DNA of 64,000 nt. It comes from Bacteroidota bacterium (GTDB lineage Bacteria > Bacteroidota > Bacteroidia > AKYH767-A > 2013-40CM-41-45). Positions 24,920-34,155 of the stretch are shown here, one piece after another. Position 1 is the first letter of the stretch, and the number at the start of each line of letters is the position of its first letter. The position numbers were made by a program, and so were the translations under genes. A model generated the notes under the pieces. The model was not told the DNA's origin and searched no databases. It saw only the letters and a program-made list of their open reading frames with translations. The stretch covers positions 16,211-80,210 of the forward strand of contig SHNE01000045.1 of assembly GCA_004295015.1 (NCBI GenBank). Direction: 5' to 3'.

Positions 24920-25777
24920 ATGTCAAAGAAAAAAAACAAAAAAGTATCAATTACTAAAGCTTCAGGAGAATCAGTTGATTTTGATGATAGCAAACTGCAA
25001 GTTTCGCTTTCTCGTTCAGGAGCGGATAAAGAATCCATTAAAAAAATAATTTCTGAAGTTTCACAGAAGCTTTATGATGGTATGACTACCAAGGAAATAT
25101 ATAAATTGGCCTTTTCCATGCTCCGAAAACAATCTTATCCAACAGCTGCCCGATACAAATTGAAACAGGCAATTTATGAGCTTGGACCAAGTGGTTTTCC
25201 CTTTGAACATTATGTTTCTGAAGTTCTTAAGCAAGATGGATTTAAAACAAAGGTTGGCGTAATTGTCAAAGGTCACTGTGTAGACCACGAAGTTGATGTT
25301 ATAGCTGAAAAGGGTGATGAACATTTCATGGTCGAATGTAAGTTTCATAGGGAACAAGGAAGAAACTGTGATGTAAAAATTCCGCTCTATATCCAATCCA
25401 GGTTTATAGATATCAAGAAATCATGGACAAATATCCCCGGGCATCAATTTAAATTTCATCAGGGCTGGATATTTACAAATACACGATTTACGGCGGATGC
25501 AATTCAATATGCCACTTGTTCAGCATTGAAACTGGTCAGCTGGGATTATCCAAAGGATACTAGCCTTAGAGACCGTATTAATAAAAATGGACTGCATCCT
25601 GTCACATGTTTAACAACATTGACTAAAATGGAAAAAAGTAAATTACTAGATAAAGGTAAAGTACTTTGTATGAATCTATGTGATCAACCAAAACTACTCG
25701 ATTCTATTGGAATAGCCAAAATCAGGCAAAAGAAAATTCTTTTAGAGGCAAATGAAGTATGTAAATTAACTAAATAG
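24920..25777 (+). CDS. ATP-cone domain fused to an Mrr-like restriction endonuclease domain
   Basis: A 285-residue two-domain protein. Residues 8-90 form an ATP-cone ('ITKASGESVDFDDSKL', 'GMTTKEIYKLAF'), the nucleotide-sensing module of ribonucleotide reductase and NrdR. The second half has the Mrr_cat PD-(D/E)XK pattern 'HEVDVIAEKGDEHFMVECKFH' (Asp, then ExK). This implies a nuclease controlled by (d)ATP level. Proteins of this design travel with the MBL protein, AMP phosphorylase and PRPP synthetase that follow it, so it is likely part of that set: the next gene starts 6 bp later. Confidence 0.85.
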   Translation: MSKKKNKKVSITKASGESVDFDDSKLQVSLSRSGADKESIKKIISEVSQKLYDGMTTKEIYKLAFSMLRKQSYPTAARYKLKQAIYELGPSGFPFEHYVSEVLKQDGFKTKVGVIVKGHCVDHEVDVIAEKGDEHFMVECKFHREQGRNCDVKIPLYIQSRFIDIKKSWTNIPGHQFKFHQGWIFTNTRFTADAIQYATCSALKLVSWDYPKDTSLRDRINKNGLHPVTCLTTLTKMEKSKLLDKGKVLCMNLCDQPKLLDSIGIAKIRQKKILLEANEVCKLTK

Positions 25778-25783
25778 TAGATC

Positions 25784-27202
25784 ATGAAAAAAGATAATAA
25801 TATTAGTATCCATTTTTTAGGCGCAGCAGGAACTGTGACCGGATCAAAATACCTGATTGATACAGTTGAGAAAAAAATTCTAATTGACTGCGGATTATTC
25901 CAAGGCTTAAAGAAACTTCGATTGTTAAACTGGGATTATTTACCTGTGAAAGTTGAAGACATTGACCTTGTATTGCTCACGCATGGTCACATGGATCATA
26001 CCGGCTACCTCCCACGTTTGCTAAAGCTGGGCTTTAAGGGTGAGATTTGGGGGACAAGCCCAACCTTGGATATTGCTGAAATTATCTTACGTGATAGTGC
26101 AAAAATACAAGAAGAAGAAGCTGAAAGAGCCAATAAAGAGGGTTACTCGAAACACACACCGGCAAAGCCACTCTACACTTTAAAAGATGCAGAGAGAGCA
26201 ATACAGCATTTCAAGGCAATTCCCGAAGGAGAATGGATTGATGCATATCCTAGAATCAGAATCAGGTTTCAGTATAGTGGTCATATTATAGGTGCTACCT
26301 TTATCGAATTGGACATACATGAAAAACGATTTGTTTTGTCGGGCGACATTGGAAGAAAGCAAGACCTTCTGATGCGTGCTCCAAAAAAGCCAGAAAAAGC
26401 AGACGTGCTTTTCATCGAAAGTACCTACGGAGATCGTCTCCATCCAAATGAAATTCTTGAAGAAAAACTAAGGGATATTGTTTTAGGTACTGTAAGCAAA
26501 GGTGGTACCTTGATTATTCCAAGTTTCGCAGTCGAAAGAACTCAAACTCTAATGTATTTATTATGGCTTCTTCGTGAGAAGAATTCTATCCCGCTTATCC
26601 CAATGATAATGGATAGTCCAATGGGAGCAAACGTCCTGAAAGTATTTCACGATCATCGGGATTGGCATAAGCTACCAATAGAACAATGCACAAAAATGTG
26701 TGATATTTTCAGAATCGTGAAAGATTTTAAAGAGACTTGGGAAGTTATAGATAATAAAAATCCCAAAATAGTAATAGCAGGAAGCGGGATGATCAGCGGA
26801 GGTCGTGTTCTAACGTACCTTCAAAAGTATATAGACAAGGCGGAAACGGGCATCTTGCTTGCGGGTTACCAAGCTGAAGGAACAAGAGGAAGGAAATTAT
26901 TAGAAGGAGCATCAGAACTGAAATTATATGGGAAATATTTCCCTGTAAAAGCCAGTATTTTCAACTTACAAGTGCTTTCAGCTCATGCCGATCAGGCAGA
27001 ATTGCTGGATTGGATGAGTGAGATAAAAAGCAAACCTGAAAATATTTTTATTATTCATGGTGAAGCTCAGGCTGCAGATACTTTCCGAGTCAAGATAAAA
27101 GATACATACGGCTGGAGTGCCAAAATACCGGAATTATACTCAATTGAAACCATTCCAATGAATATTGAAAATCAATCAAAAAATGGAACATCAATCAAGT
27201 GA
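25784..27202 (+). CDS. Beta-CASP metallo-beta-lactamase-fold RNase-like protein
   Basis: 472 residues of the CPSF73/YSH1-like MBL family. 'FLGAAGTVTGSKYLI' is the usual start; the zinc ligands appear as 'LTHGHMDHTGYLPRL' (His67, His69, Asp71, His72), with a later 'SGHIIGATFIEL' and 'LSGDIGR'. The beta-CASP cap and RMMBL end ('SAHADQAELLDWM', 'IHGEAQAADTFR') are present, so it should cleave RNA as endo- and/or 5'-exonuclease. It sits inside the nucleotide-salvage set and overlaps the next reading frame, suggesting joint action: RNA breakdown to nucleotides, then phosphorolysis. Confidence 0.9.
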   Translation: MKKDNNISIHFLGAAGTVTGSKYLIDTVEKKILIDCGLFQGLKKLRLLNWDYLPVKVEDIDLVLLTHGHMDHTGYLPRLLKLGFKGEIWGTSPTLDIAEIILRDSAKIQEEEAERANKEGYSKHTPAKPLYTLKDAERAIQHFKAIPEGEWIDAYPRIRIRFQYSGHIIGATFIELDIHEKRFVLSGDIGRKQDLLMRAPKKPEKADVLFIESTYGDRLHPNEILEEKLRDIVLGTVSKGGTLIIPSFAVERTQTLMYLLWLLREKNSIPLIPMIMDSPMGANVLKVFHDHRDWHKLPIEQCTKMCDIFRIVKDFKETWEVIDNKNPKIVIAGSGMISGGRVLTYLQKYIDKAETGILLAGYQAEGTRGRKLLEGASELKLYGKYFPVKASIFNLQVLSAHADQAELLDWMSEIKSKPENIFIIHGEAQAADTFRVKIKDTYGWSAKIPELYSIETIPMNIENQSKNGTSIK

Positions 27203-28691
27203 ATTAATATTTAGAAGACTTGGGATACATTCGCAACAAGAACACTTCGTGTACATGCGTGAAGATTGTCATGTATGTAGTTCTGAAGGCTTTGAGGCTC
27301 TAACTCGTATCCGAGTAAATTACAAATCCAGGTCAATCATTGCCAGCCTAAACATCATTCGAACCGACATACTAAATCCGGGTGAAATAAGCTTGTCGGA
27401 AAGTGCTATTCATTCATTAGGAATAAGGGACGGGGAGACTCTACGAGTTTCGCATTTACACCCTATTCAATCTTTAAGTCATGTCCGTTCAAAAATTTAC
27501 GGAAACAAATTTTCGGCCGATGAACTAGATGAAATTATAACGGACATCGTTGACGGAAACTATTCAAGCATTCACCTGTCTGCATTCATAACAGCTTGTG
27601 CAGGACACCGGCTTGATACTAAAGAAATTATTTCTTTAACAAAAGCTATGATTTCTTCCGGGCAGCAAATACACTGGAACAAAGATATAATTGTTGATAA
27701 ACATTGTATTGGTGGATTACCCGGCAACCGAACAACGCCAATCGTGGTTTCTATTCTCACAGCCTTTGGACTTACGATGCCAAAAACTTCCTCCCGTGCC
27801 ATTACATCACCTGCAGGCACAGCAGACACGATGGAAGTAATGACAAGGGTAACTTTGAATATGGATGAAATAAAAAAGGTCGTTGAACAAGAAAATGGTT
27901 GTATTGTTTGGGGGGGTACTGCACAACTGAGTCCAGCAGATGATATATTAATTAGAGTAGAAAAAGCATTGGATATTGATAGCGAAGGTCAGCTTATTGC
28001 ATCAGTGCTTTCTAAAAAAGCTTCAGCAGGATCAAATCATGTCATCATTGATATGCCGATTGGTGAAACTGCAAAACTAAGAAGTATAGACTCAGCTAAT
28101 AAACTTAAGTCAGAAATTGAAAAAGTTGCCGATGTTGTAGGGCTAAAACTAAAAGTCTTGATTACTGACGGAACTCAACCTGTAGGGAAAGGAATTGGTC
28201 CGGTACTGGAAGCAAGGGATATACTTTCAGTATTACGAAATGAAAAAACTGCACCACAAGATTTGAAAGAACGAAGTTTGATGTTATCAGCTGAATTGCT
28301 TGAGCTTTCAGGGAAAGTGGCTGTTGGGCTTGGAATGACACAAGCTAAATTAATTCTTGAGTCCGGTAAGGCATACCAAAAATTTGTGGCCATTTGTGAA
28401 GCACAAGGCGAGTTTAAAGAACCCCAAATCAAAGGACATAAACGAGTAATATCTGCAGGAAACTCTGGTAAAGTAATACGCATTGACAATAGGAAACTTG
28501 CAAAAGTTGCAAAACTGGCCGGAGCACCATTTAATAAAAATTCCGGAATCGATTTTTTTTCACCAATAGGTAAAGATGTAATGAAAGGACAAGCACTTTA
28601 CGAAATCTATGCAGAATCAAAAGGTTCATTGGAATATGCACTCGAATACTTGCATTCACAACAAGACATCTTAACAATTCAAAATCATTAA
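27183..28691 (+). CDS. deoA: AMP phosphorylase / thymidine phosphorylase family enzyme
   Basis: A 502-residue nucleoside/nucleotide phosphorylase of the long archaeal AMP-phosphorylase type: an extra N-terminal beta domain of about 80 residues, then the Glycos_trans_3-type core with 'DKHCIGGLPGNRTTPIVVSIL' fragments, 'PKTSSRAITSPAGTADTME', 'LSPADDI' and 'GTQPVGKGIGP'. Archaeal homologues convert AMP plus phosphate to adenine and ribose 1,5-bisphosphate. I chose ATG 27183 over the TTG at 27165; either way it overlaps the MBL gene. PRPP synthetase follows after 3 bp. Substrate (NMP or nucleoside) cannot be settled from sequence, so the symbol is provisional. Confidence 0.85.
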   Translation: MEHQSSELIFRRLGIHSQQEHFVYMREDCHVCSSEGFEALTRIRVNYKSRSIIASLNIIRTDILNPGEISLSESAIHSLGIRDGETLRVSHLHPIQSLSHVRSKIYGNKFSADELDEIITDIVDGNYSSIHLSAFITACAGHRLDTKEIISLTKAMISSGQQIHWNKDIIVDKHCIGGLPGNRTTPIVVSILTAFGLTMPKTSSRAITSPAGTADTMEVMTRVTLNMDEIKKVVEQENGCIVWGGTAQLSPADDILIRVEKALDIDSEGQLIASVLSKKASAGSNHVIIDMPIGETAKLRSIDSANKLKSEIEKVADVVGLKLKVLITDGTQPVGKGIGPVLEARDILSVLRNEKTAPQDLKERSLMLSAELLELSGKVAVGLGMTQAKLILESGKAYQKFVAICEAQGEFKEPQIKGHKRVISAGNSGKVIRIDNRKLAKVAKLAGAPFNKNSGIDFFSPIGKDVMKGQALYEIYAESKGSLEYALEYLHSQQDILTIQNH

Positions 28692-28694
28692 TGA

Positions 28695-29588
28695 ATGAAA
28701 ACTATACTTTTCGCATTACCAGGTAATGAAAAACTCACCGATACACTTACAAAGCATCTCAATGCAGAACGAGGTGAATCAACTATACGTAATTTTCCGG
28801 ATGGGGAAAGTTATATTCAGATCCGCTCAGAAGTAAAAAACAAAAGAGTTGTTCTTGTTTGTACCTTAAACGACCCAGACACTAAATTTTTGCCTCTATA
28901 TTTTTTTTCAAAAACAGCAAAAGATCTAGGTGCTGACTGTACATGCCTAATTGCACCTTACCTGGCCTATATGAGACAGGACAAACGGTTTCAACCTGGC
29001 GAGGCAATTACATCAAAATATTTCGGAGAATTAATTTCACATTTTTCTGAAACTCTTGTGACAGTAGACCCCCATTTACATAGAAGAAGTAACTTGACTG
29101 AAATATATAGTATCCCTTCTCAAGTCGTCCATGCTGCAGACCATATATCTAATTGGATTAATCAACACGTACACAATCCTGTCTTAGTTGGACCAGACAG
29201 TGAAAGTGAACAATGGGTTTCAGAGGTAGCTAAAAATGCTATGGCTCCATTTATTGTACTCCAAAAAATAAGACATGGCGATAAGGATGTAGAAGTCTCC
29301 ATACCACAAGTTCAAGAGTTTAAAAATTGCACTCCTGTTTTGGTTGATGATATTATCTCTACGGCAAGAACTATGATAGAAACAGTAAGACATTTGAATA
29401 GTTTAAAAATGAAAGCTCCAATTTGCATTGGTGTACACGCTGTATTCTCAGGCAATGCCTATAAAGAACTGTCTAACTCAGGCGTGAAAGATATTATTAC
29501 TTGTAATACTATTCCACATGAAAGTAACCAAATTGACATTAGTAACTTATTACTAGAAGGTTATAATAACCATTGGAATGAAAAATAG
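28695..29588 (+). CDS. prs: Ribose-phosphate pyrophosphokinase (PRPP synthetase), divergent
   Basis: 297 residues of the PRPP synthetase family: N-terminal half with 'NFPDGESYIQI' and 'YLAYMRQDKRF', the 'VDPHLHRRSN' catalytic region, and the PRPP/ribose-5-phosphate loop 'VLVDDIISTARTM'. It makes PRPP and AMP from ribose 5-phosphate and ATP. It is shorter and more divergent than housekeeping Prs and resembles the archaeal/class III-like enzymes that escape ADP inhibition. Placed directly behind the AMP phosphorylase, it suggests a closed route between AMP, ribose phosphates and PRPP. Stop overlaps the next ATG by 11 bp. Confidence 0.9.
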   Translation: MKTILFALPGNEKLTDTLTKHLNAERGESTIRNFPDGESYIQIRSEVKNKRVVLVCTLNDPDTKFLPLYFFSKTAKDLGADCTCLIAPYLAYMRQDKRFQPGEAITSKYFGELISHFSETLVTVDPHLHRRSNLTEIYSIPSQVVHAADHISNWINQHVHNPVLVGPDSESEQWVSEVAKNAMAPFIVLQKIRHGDKDVEVSIPQVQEFKNCTPVLVDDIISTARTMIETVRHLNSLKMKAPICIGVHAVFSGNAYKELSNSGVKDIITCNTIPHESNQIDISNLLLEGYNNHWNEK

Positions 29589-30285
29589 AATATATCAATT
29601 TGCCTTCATTCTATCTTTCAAATTTGCATTTATTGGAAGTATAGAGTCCTTTGCACAAGAATACTCCCAAATGTTCATGTTCCAGATTGACGGGAATAAC
29701 TATATTAAAAAGAGTTTTGATTCTTCCGGAAAGTTGAAGTCATTCCAGATTTTTAAGGTAGGAAAAGTTGTAAAGAATTTGAATAAATACGAAATGGACA
29801 TCATGAGCTTTGAATTCAATAATGCAGGTAAAATGACAGACAGTTCTATCACTAAATTTATCTGTAAACCATCGTCCAACGAAGTCTTGCTGAACATTCT
29901 TCCTTTTGCAGATTTAAACTCAAATAAAAAGGTTGAAGTCGAGTTAATAACAGGGGAAAATATTTACCCTACAAAATGGGAAATTGGAGAAAAAGTTAAA
30001 GATCACAGCTACTCACTTACGCTCAAAGGAGGTTTCCTTTCTGTTCTTGGAACGAGAAGTGGTGTAAAAGTTTATGATAGAGGAATAACGAAAAAGAATG
30101 ATGATAGTGCTGCCTTTACACTAACCTCTAAGGTAGAAATAAAGTCATACATGCTTGGGCTTAACATAAACACTATGAACTTTTTCGTAGAAGAAATAAT
30201 CGATCCGCGGAAAGGAATAATCAGTCAAATATTTACTGAGTCTAGTGGAGACTATTTTACAATCAATTTGTCTAACTCAAAATAA
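29578..30285 (+). CDS. Secreted DUF3108/TapB-like protein
   Basis: A 235-residue exported protein: signal peptide to about residue 26 ('GSIESFAQE'), then an all-beta chain with 'FNNAGKMTDSSITKF' and 'VKVYDRGITKKNDDSAAFTLTSKV', resembling the beta-barrel lipid- or periplasm-bound DUF3108/TapB type. It overlaps the PRPP synthetase gene by 11 bp and ends 2 bp before the copper ATPase gene, so it is co-expressed with both. Role unknown; a periplasmic partner of the ATPase is possible. Confidence 0.55.
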   Translation: MKNRIYQFAFILSFKFAFIGSIESFAQEYSQMFMFQIDGNNYIKKSFDSSGKLKSFQIFKVGKVVKNLNKYEMDIMSFEFNNAGKMTDSSITKFICKPSSNEVLLNILPFADLNSNKKVEVELITGENIYPTKWEIGEKVKDHSYSLTLKGGFLSVLGTRSGVKVYDRGITKKNDDSAAFTLTSKVEIKSYMLGLNINTMNFFVEEIIDPRKGIISQIFTESSGDYFTINLSNSK

Positions 30286-30287
30286 TC

Positions 30288-32351
30288 ATGGAGCACAATC
30301 ATAATAATCGTTCACACACAACTTTGGTCGATAAGGACCAAGCCAAACATCAACATAATACATCCGGTCACTCAAAGGACAACCCATCCCACGGACACAT
30401 GGGTCATGATCACCACCGAATGATGATAGAGGATTTTCGAAAGCGGTTTTGGATTTCAACAATAATATCCATTCCTGTATTGATTATTTCACCCATGGTA
30501 CAGGAATTTCTAGGCTTCACGTTTACATTCCCGGGAATTGTGATTGTTCTCTTTCTATTATCTTCCATCGTGTATTTCTATGGAGGATGGCCTTTCCTGA
30601 AAGGGTTGAAAGATGAAGTAAAAAAGGGAGCTCCAGGAATGATGACCTTGATAGGTGTCGCAATCACAGTGGCTTATGCCTATAGTGCTGCAGTAGTCTT
30701 TGGGCTGAAAGGAAAAATGTTTTTTTGGGAGCTTGTAACACTTATTGACATCATGCTTTTAGGCCACTGGATTGAAATGAAATCGGTTCTGGGAGCCTCA
30801 AAGGCTTTGGAATTATTGGTGAGTATGATGCCATCGATTGCACATAAAGTTCATGGTGAGCATATCATCGATGTAAAACTGGAAGTTCTACAAAAAGGAG
30901 ATATTACCTTGATAAAACCGGGAGAAAAAGTTCCAGCAGATGGTGTGATCGCTGAAGGAGAAAGCTATTTGAATGAATCAATGCTTACAGGCGAATCAAA
31001 ACCCGTAAAAAAATCAGTAGGCCAACAAGTTATTGGTGGTGCAATTAATGGAAACGGATCATTAAAAGTTAAAGTTCAAAATACCGGTAAGGACAGTTAC
31101 CTAAATAAAGTTATCAACCTTGTTCAGGAAGCACAAAAAGCAAAGTCAAAAACACAACATCTGGCTGACAGAGCAGCAAAATGGTTAACCTATATTGCAT
31201 TAATAGTAGGTATTTCAACCTTAATAGTATGGATTGCATTAGGATTTGAATTTGTATATGCATTGGAAAGAATGGTAACAGTGATGGTTATATCCTGCCC
31301 TCATGCACTAGGTCTTGCAATACCATTAGTCGTGGCAATTTCTACTGCAATCTCTGCACAAAATGGATTGCTGATTCGGAACAGAACAGCTTTTGAAAAC
31401 TCAAGAAAGATCACTACGCTTTTGTTTGATAAAACAGGTACACTTACAAAAGGGGATTTTGGCGTTACTCGTTATGCATCAGTGAATGAAAAATTTGAAA
31501 AACACGAAGTGCTACGCCTTGCCAGCGCATTGGAACAAAGTTCGGAGCACCCGATTGCCCTTGGTATTATTAAAAAAGTGAAAGAATTAAATATTGCTAT
31601 TCCCAAGACTGAGAATTTCAATGCGATTACAGGCAAAGGGGTTGAAGCCATGGTGGAAGGTATAAATGTAAAAGTTGTAAGTCCGGGATATTTGAAAGAC
31701 AAAAATCTTTCCATCCCAAAAAATGCAGAGGGTAACGAAGCAGAAACAATTGTCTTTGTAATTATTGATGAGCAAGTTGCAGGATTTATTTCCCTGGCTG
31801 ACGAGATAAGACCTGAATCATTTGAGGCCATCAAAATATTCAAGAAAAATAAAATCAAAGTAATGATGGCCACCGGTGATAATGAAAAGGTGGCTAAAGC
31901 AGTTAGCAATTCATTAGGCCTGGATGGATATTTTGCAGAAGTATTACCTCATCAAAAAGTAGAAATCGTAAAGGATCTCCAAGCTAAGGGTGAATACGTA
32001 GCTATGACAGGTGACGGAGTGAATGATGCTCCAGCTCTTGCACAGGCAAATGTTGGCATTGCAGTCGGATCTGGTACTGACGTGGCTGCCGAAACAGCTG
32101 ACATTATTCTTGTGAATAGTAATCCACAGGATATTTTAAATTTAATCCTATTTGGTAAGGCAACCTATCAAAAGATGATTCAAAACCTTATCTGGGCAAC
32201 TGGTTATAATGTTATTGCAATTCCTTTGGCCGCTGGAGTATTATACAATGTAGGTTTTGTTATGGGTCCAGCAATTGGAGCCGCCTTTATGAGTTTAAGT
32301 ACGGTAATTGTGGCTATTAATGCTCAATTATTAAAAACAAAATTGAAATAA
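30288..32351 (+). CDS. copB: CopB-type copper P-type ATPase with His-rich N-terminus
   Basis: A 687-residue P1B ATPase. The first 50 residues hold many His and Met ('HNHNNRSH', 'HGHMGHDHH') instead of an HMA domain. Core motifs: 'TGESKPV' (actuator), 'CPHALGL' (Cys337, the CPH of subgroup 1B-3), 'DKTGTLTKG' (Asp381 phosphorylation site), 'SEHPIA' and 'GDGVNDAPAL'. CPH ATPases with His-rich tails export Cu(II) or Ag(I) from the cytoplasm, complementing the RND pump that clears the periplasm. It is the last gene of the island's + strand run. Confidence 0.93.
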   Translation: MEHNHNNRSHTTLVDKDQAKHQHNTSGHSKDNPSHGHMGHDHHRMMIEDFRKRFWISTIISIPVLIISPMVQEFLGFTFTFPGIVIVLFLLSSIVYFYGGWPFLKGLKDEVKKGAPGMMTLIGVAITVAYAYSAAVVFGLKGKMFFWELVTLIDIMLLGHWIEMKSVLGASKALELLVSMMPSIAHKVHGEHIIDVKLEVLQKGDITLIKPGEKVPADGVIAEGESYLNESMLTGESKPVKKSVGQQVIGGAINGNGSLKVKVQNTGKDSYLNKVINLVQEAQKAKSKTQHLADRAAKWLTYIALIVGISTLIVWIALGFEFVYALERMVTVMVISCPHALGLAIPLVVAISTAISAQNGLLIRNRTAFENSRKITTLLFDKTGTLTKGDFGVTRYASVNEKFEKHEVLRLASALEQSSEHPIALGIIKKVKELNIAIPKTENFNAITGKGVEAMVEGINVKVVSPGYLKDKNLSIPKNAEGNEAETIVFVIIDEQVAGFISLADEIRPESFEAIKIFKKNKIKVMMATGDNEKVAKAVSNSLGLDGYFAEVLPHQKVEIVKDLQAKGEYVAMTGDGVNDAPALAQANVGIAVGSGTDVAAETADIILVNSNPQDILNLILFGKATYQKMIQNLIWATGYNVIAIPLAAGVLYNVGFVMGPAIGAAFMSLSTVIVAINAQLLKTKLK

Positions 32352-32559
32352 ATAAATAGGGTTTTCAATAAGCCCAAAATGATACTTGCAATAAATAGGT
32401 GTAGGAACTCAAATGATGCAGGTTACTTGAATAGTAAAGAATCCCTTTGTGTTAAAACTGTTGTTTTTCATAACATAAATATTTTAGAGAAATAATACTC
32501 GCAAATATTCTATCCAATTTAAAGTTATGCTTAATTATATACCTAGCCAATCTTGATGG

Positions 32560-33165
32560 TTATTTTTCTGTTTTGTAATCAGCAATCCATAAATCTATTT
32601 TCGTCAGAGTGGCTGTTTCCGGTCTTTTATAATTTCCCTCTTCTGCCAACAAAAATCCATATGGACGATAAAATTCGAAAGAACTATCAGTAATAAACTT
32701 AATAGGAACTGTAAATCCCTCCTTTGTGCTTATCAGAATTTTCGGAGCTGTCTTAAATTGGGGTAGCGACTTGTTGTCAATTGTTCTCAATGAGGAGAAT
32801 TTGTACAAACTGTCGCCCCTAAATTTCAAGTCGCTCACAATATATATTCCGGCTTTTAGAATATTTTTATTCGCCAATGAGCTATCAAGACTTTGCACCT
32901 GGCGCCCAACATTGGTAATGAGCGAATCTGCTTTCGGTTTAATTTCAGAATAAATCCTATCTGTAACTTTCTTCTGGTCATTTAATCCTAGATAACCAAT
33001 AGCTAATACTAAAAACGCGCCAAAGGCGGTTATAAAATTAAATCGAGCATTAAGTTCTGGTGTTGAAATTGGAGCGGTTGATGCACGAATCTTTTTTCTT
33101 TCAATTATATTCCAAATTAACAAAATGCAAATAAAAAAACCGGTAATAAATATCATGTCATTCAT
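32560..33165 (-). CDS. Unknown two-TM anchored protein
   Basis: 201 residues with two TM helices (about 4-20 and 47-62) and a soluble C-terminal domain of about 140 residues containing 'DRIYSEIKPKADSLI' (likely coiled coil) and a beta-rich end. I do not recognise the family. It is the first minus-strand gene after the copper island and converges on the ATPase gene; the 208-bp gap between them shows no obvious terminator. Together with the next gene it could be a membrane-associated pair. Confidence 0.6.
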   Translation of the reverse strand: MNDMIFITGFFICILLIWNIIERKKIRASTAPISTPELNARFNFITAFGAFLVLAIGYLGLNDQKKVTDRIYSEIKPKADSLITNVGRQVQSLDSSLANKNILKAGIYIVSDLKFRGDSLYKFSSLRTIDNKSLPQFKTAPKILISTKEGFTVPIKFITDSSFEFYRPYGFLLAEEGNYKRPETATLTKIDLWIADYKTEK

Positions 33166-33241
33166 GTCTTCTAATTTGTTTCGACTATTAGTTTAACTTA
33201 AAGCCCTAGAAAGAAAAATTACACCTGCACAGCGTTCATTT

Positions 33242-33820
33242 CTAATCGAGAGTACTAGACAAATCCGAATCAACTAGTTCTTCTGCAGGATAGCATTTGT
33301 AATGGCTAGCATGATCAGGTTTTCTAATAATCTGTTCATACCTTTTAGAATGTGAGTCTGAAAAAATAAGATGAATAACCGCTTGGTGAGAGAGTGCTCC
33401 GATCAAATTTAAGCAAAGGCTTTCATCCACAGCAATCCGTTTGGAATTATTAGACAGATTTTCTTCAAGTGTTACACCTGAATTTGGTTCGAGTTTAAAC
33501 TCAGCATTGAATGCCGGGGATAGCCCCATATTTTGAAGTCTAATCTGCCACCTTGGAGGTTCTGTATAACCAGGGTCTATATTCTTCAAATGAAATAAGG
33601 GCATCATCTGCTTCCGTGCAGCATCACTTTCTGAGATCTGTGAGGTTGCAAGCCTCTCCATCTGAGCAGCTGTCTTTTGAGCTGCAGCAAGCTGTTCCTT
33701 CATGTCTTTACCGTCAGCAATCAATTTGAAATACCCCTTGGCAGCAAAGACCAACGCTAGCAGAGCGATTGCTGCACTGATCCAATCTGGCAACGTGCCG
33801 ATATCAAAAATCACAGGCAT
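33242..33820 (-). CDS. Unknown protein with N-terminal TM helix and coiled coil
   Basis: 192 residues: one TM helix ('WISAAIALLALVFAAKGYF'), a coiled coil of about 45 residues ('KEQLAAAQKTAAQMERLA'), then a beta-rich domain with 'RWQIRLQNMGLSPAFNAEFKL'. The layout resembles the many small membrane-tethered proteins of Bacteroidota and phages with no known role. It lies 76 bp upstream of the gene at 32560-33165 on the same strand and may share its transcript. Confidence 0.6.
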   Translation of the reverse strand: MPVIFDIGTLPDWISAAIALLALVFAAKGYFKLIADGKDMKEQLAAAQKTAAQMERLATSQISESDAARKQMMPLFHLKNIDPGYTEPPRWQIRLQNMGLSPAFNAEFKLEPNSGVTLEENLSNNSKRIAVDESLCLNLIGALSHQAVIHLIFSDSHSKRYEQIIRKPDHASHYKCYPAEELVDSDLSSTLD

Positions 33821-34084
33821 AAATTAAATGTTTGATTATATTTAAAATCACGATTAAAAAATTAGTCATCATACACCCTCCTATTCCGAAGCATCTACAC
33901 CCCAACCCATAGGATCGATCATAAATATTGATGCTGCAAGTTCTGTTAGATGCTTGATTTATTAATGCAATATCTGAAATTATATTGGACATGGGACGAC
34001 AAACCCATGCTAAGGCAATATGACCGTCTCGTCTGGTCTCCATAGACGAATCCATCAAGCCAAACAGCCATTTATACTCCAAAC
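33821..34084. other. Gene-free spacer
   Basis: I see no convincing gene. A 92-residue minus-strand frame here (33804-34082) has poor coding character and overlaps the start of the neighbouring gene. Confidence 0.4.
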
Positions 34085-34119
34085 GAAAAAGGGCTCATCA
34101 GGAATAACCTAATGAGCCC
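34085..34119 (-). terminator. Rho-independent terminator
   Basis: On the minus strand a stem of GGGCTCAT plus AGG with one mismatch (34091-34119) is followed by TTTTTCG. It lies 36 bp after the stop of the gene at 34156-34860. Confidence 0.8.
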
Positions 34120-34155
34120 AGGAGAGCAAAATAAACAATGGCATTGGCATCAAGC

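Noticed and set aside
33804..34082. 92-aa minus frame
   Set aside because: Overlaps the next gene's start, has scattered Cys/Ile composition and no domain or start signal.
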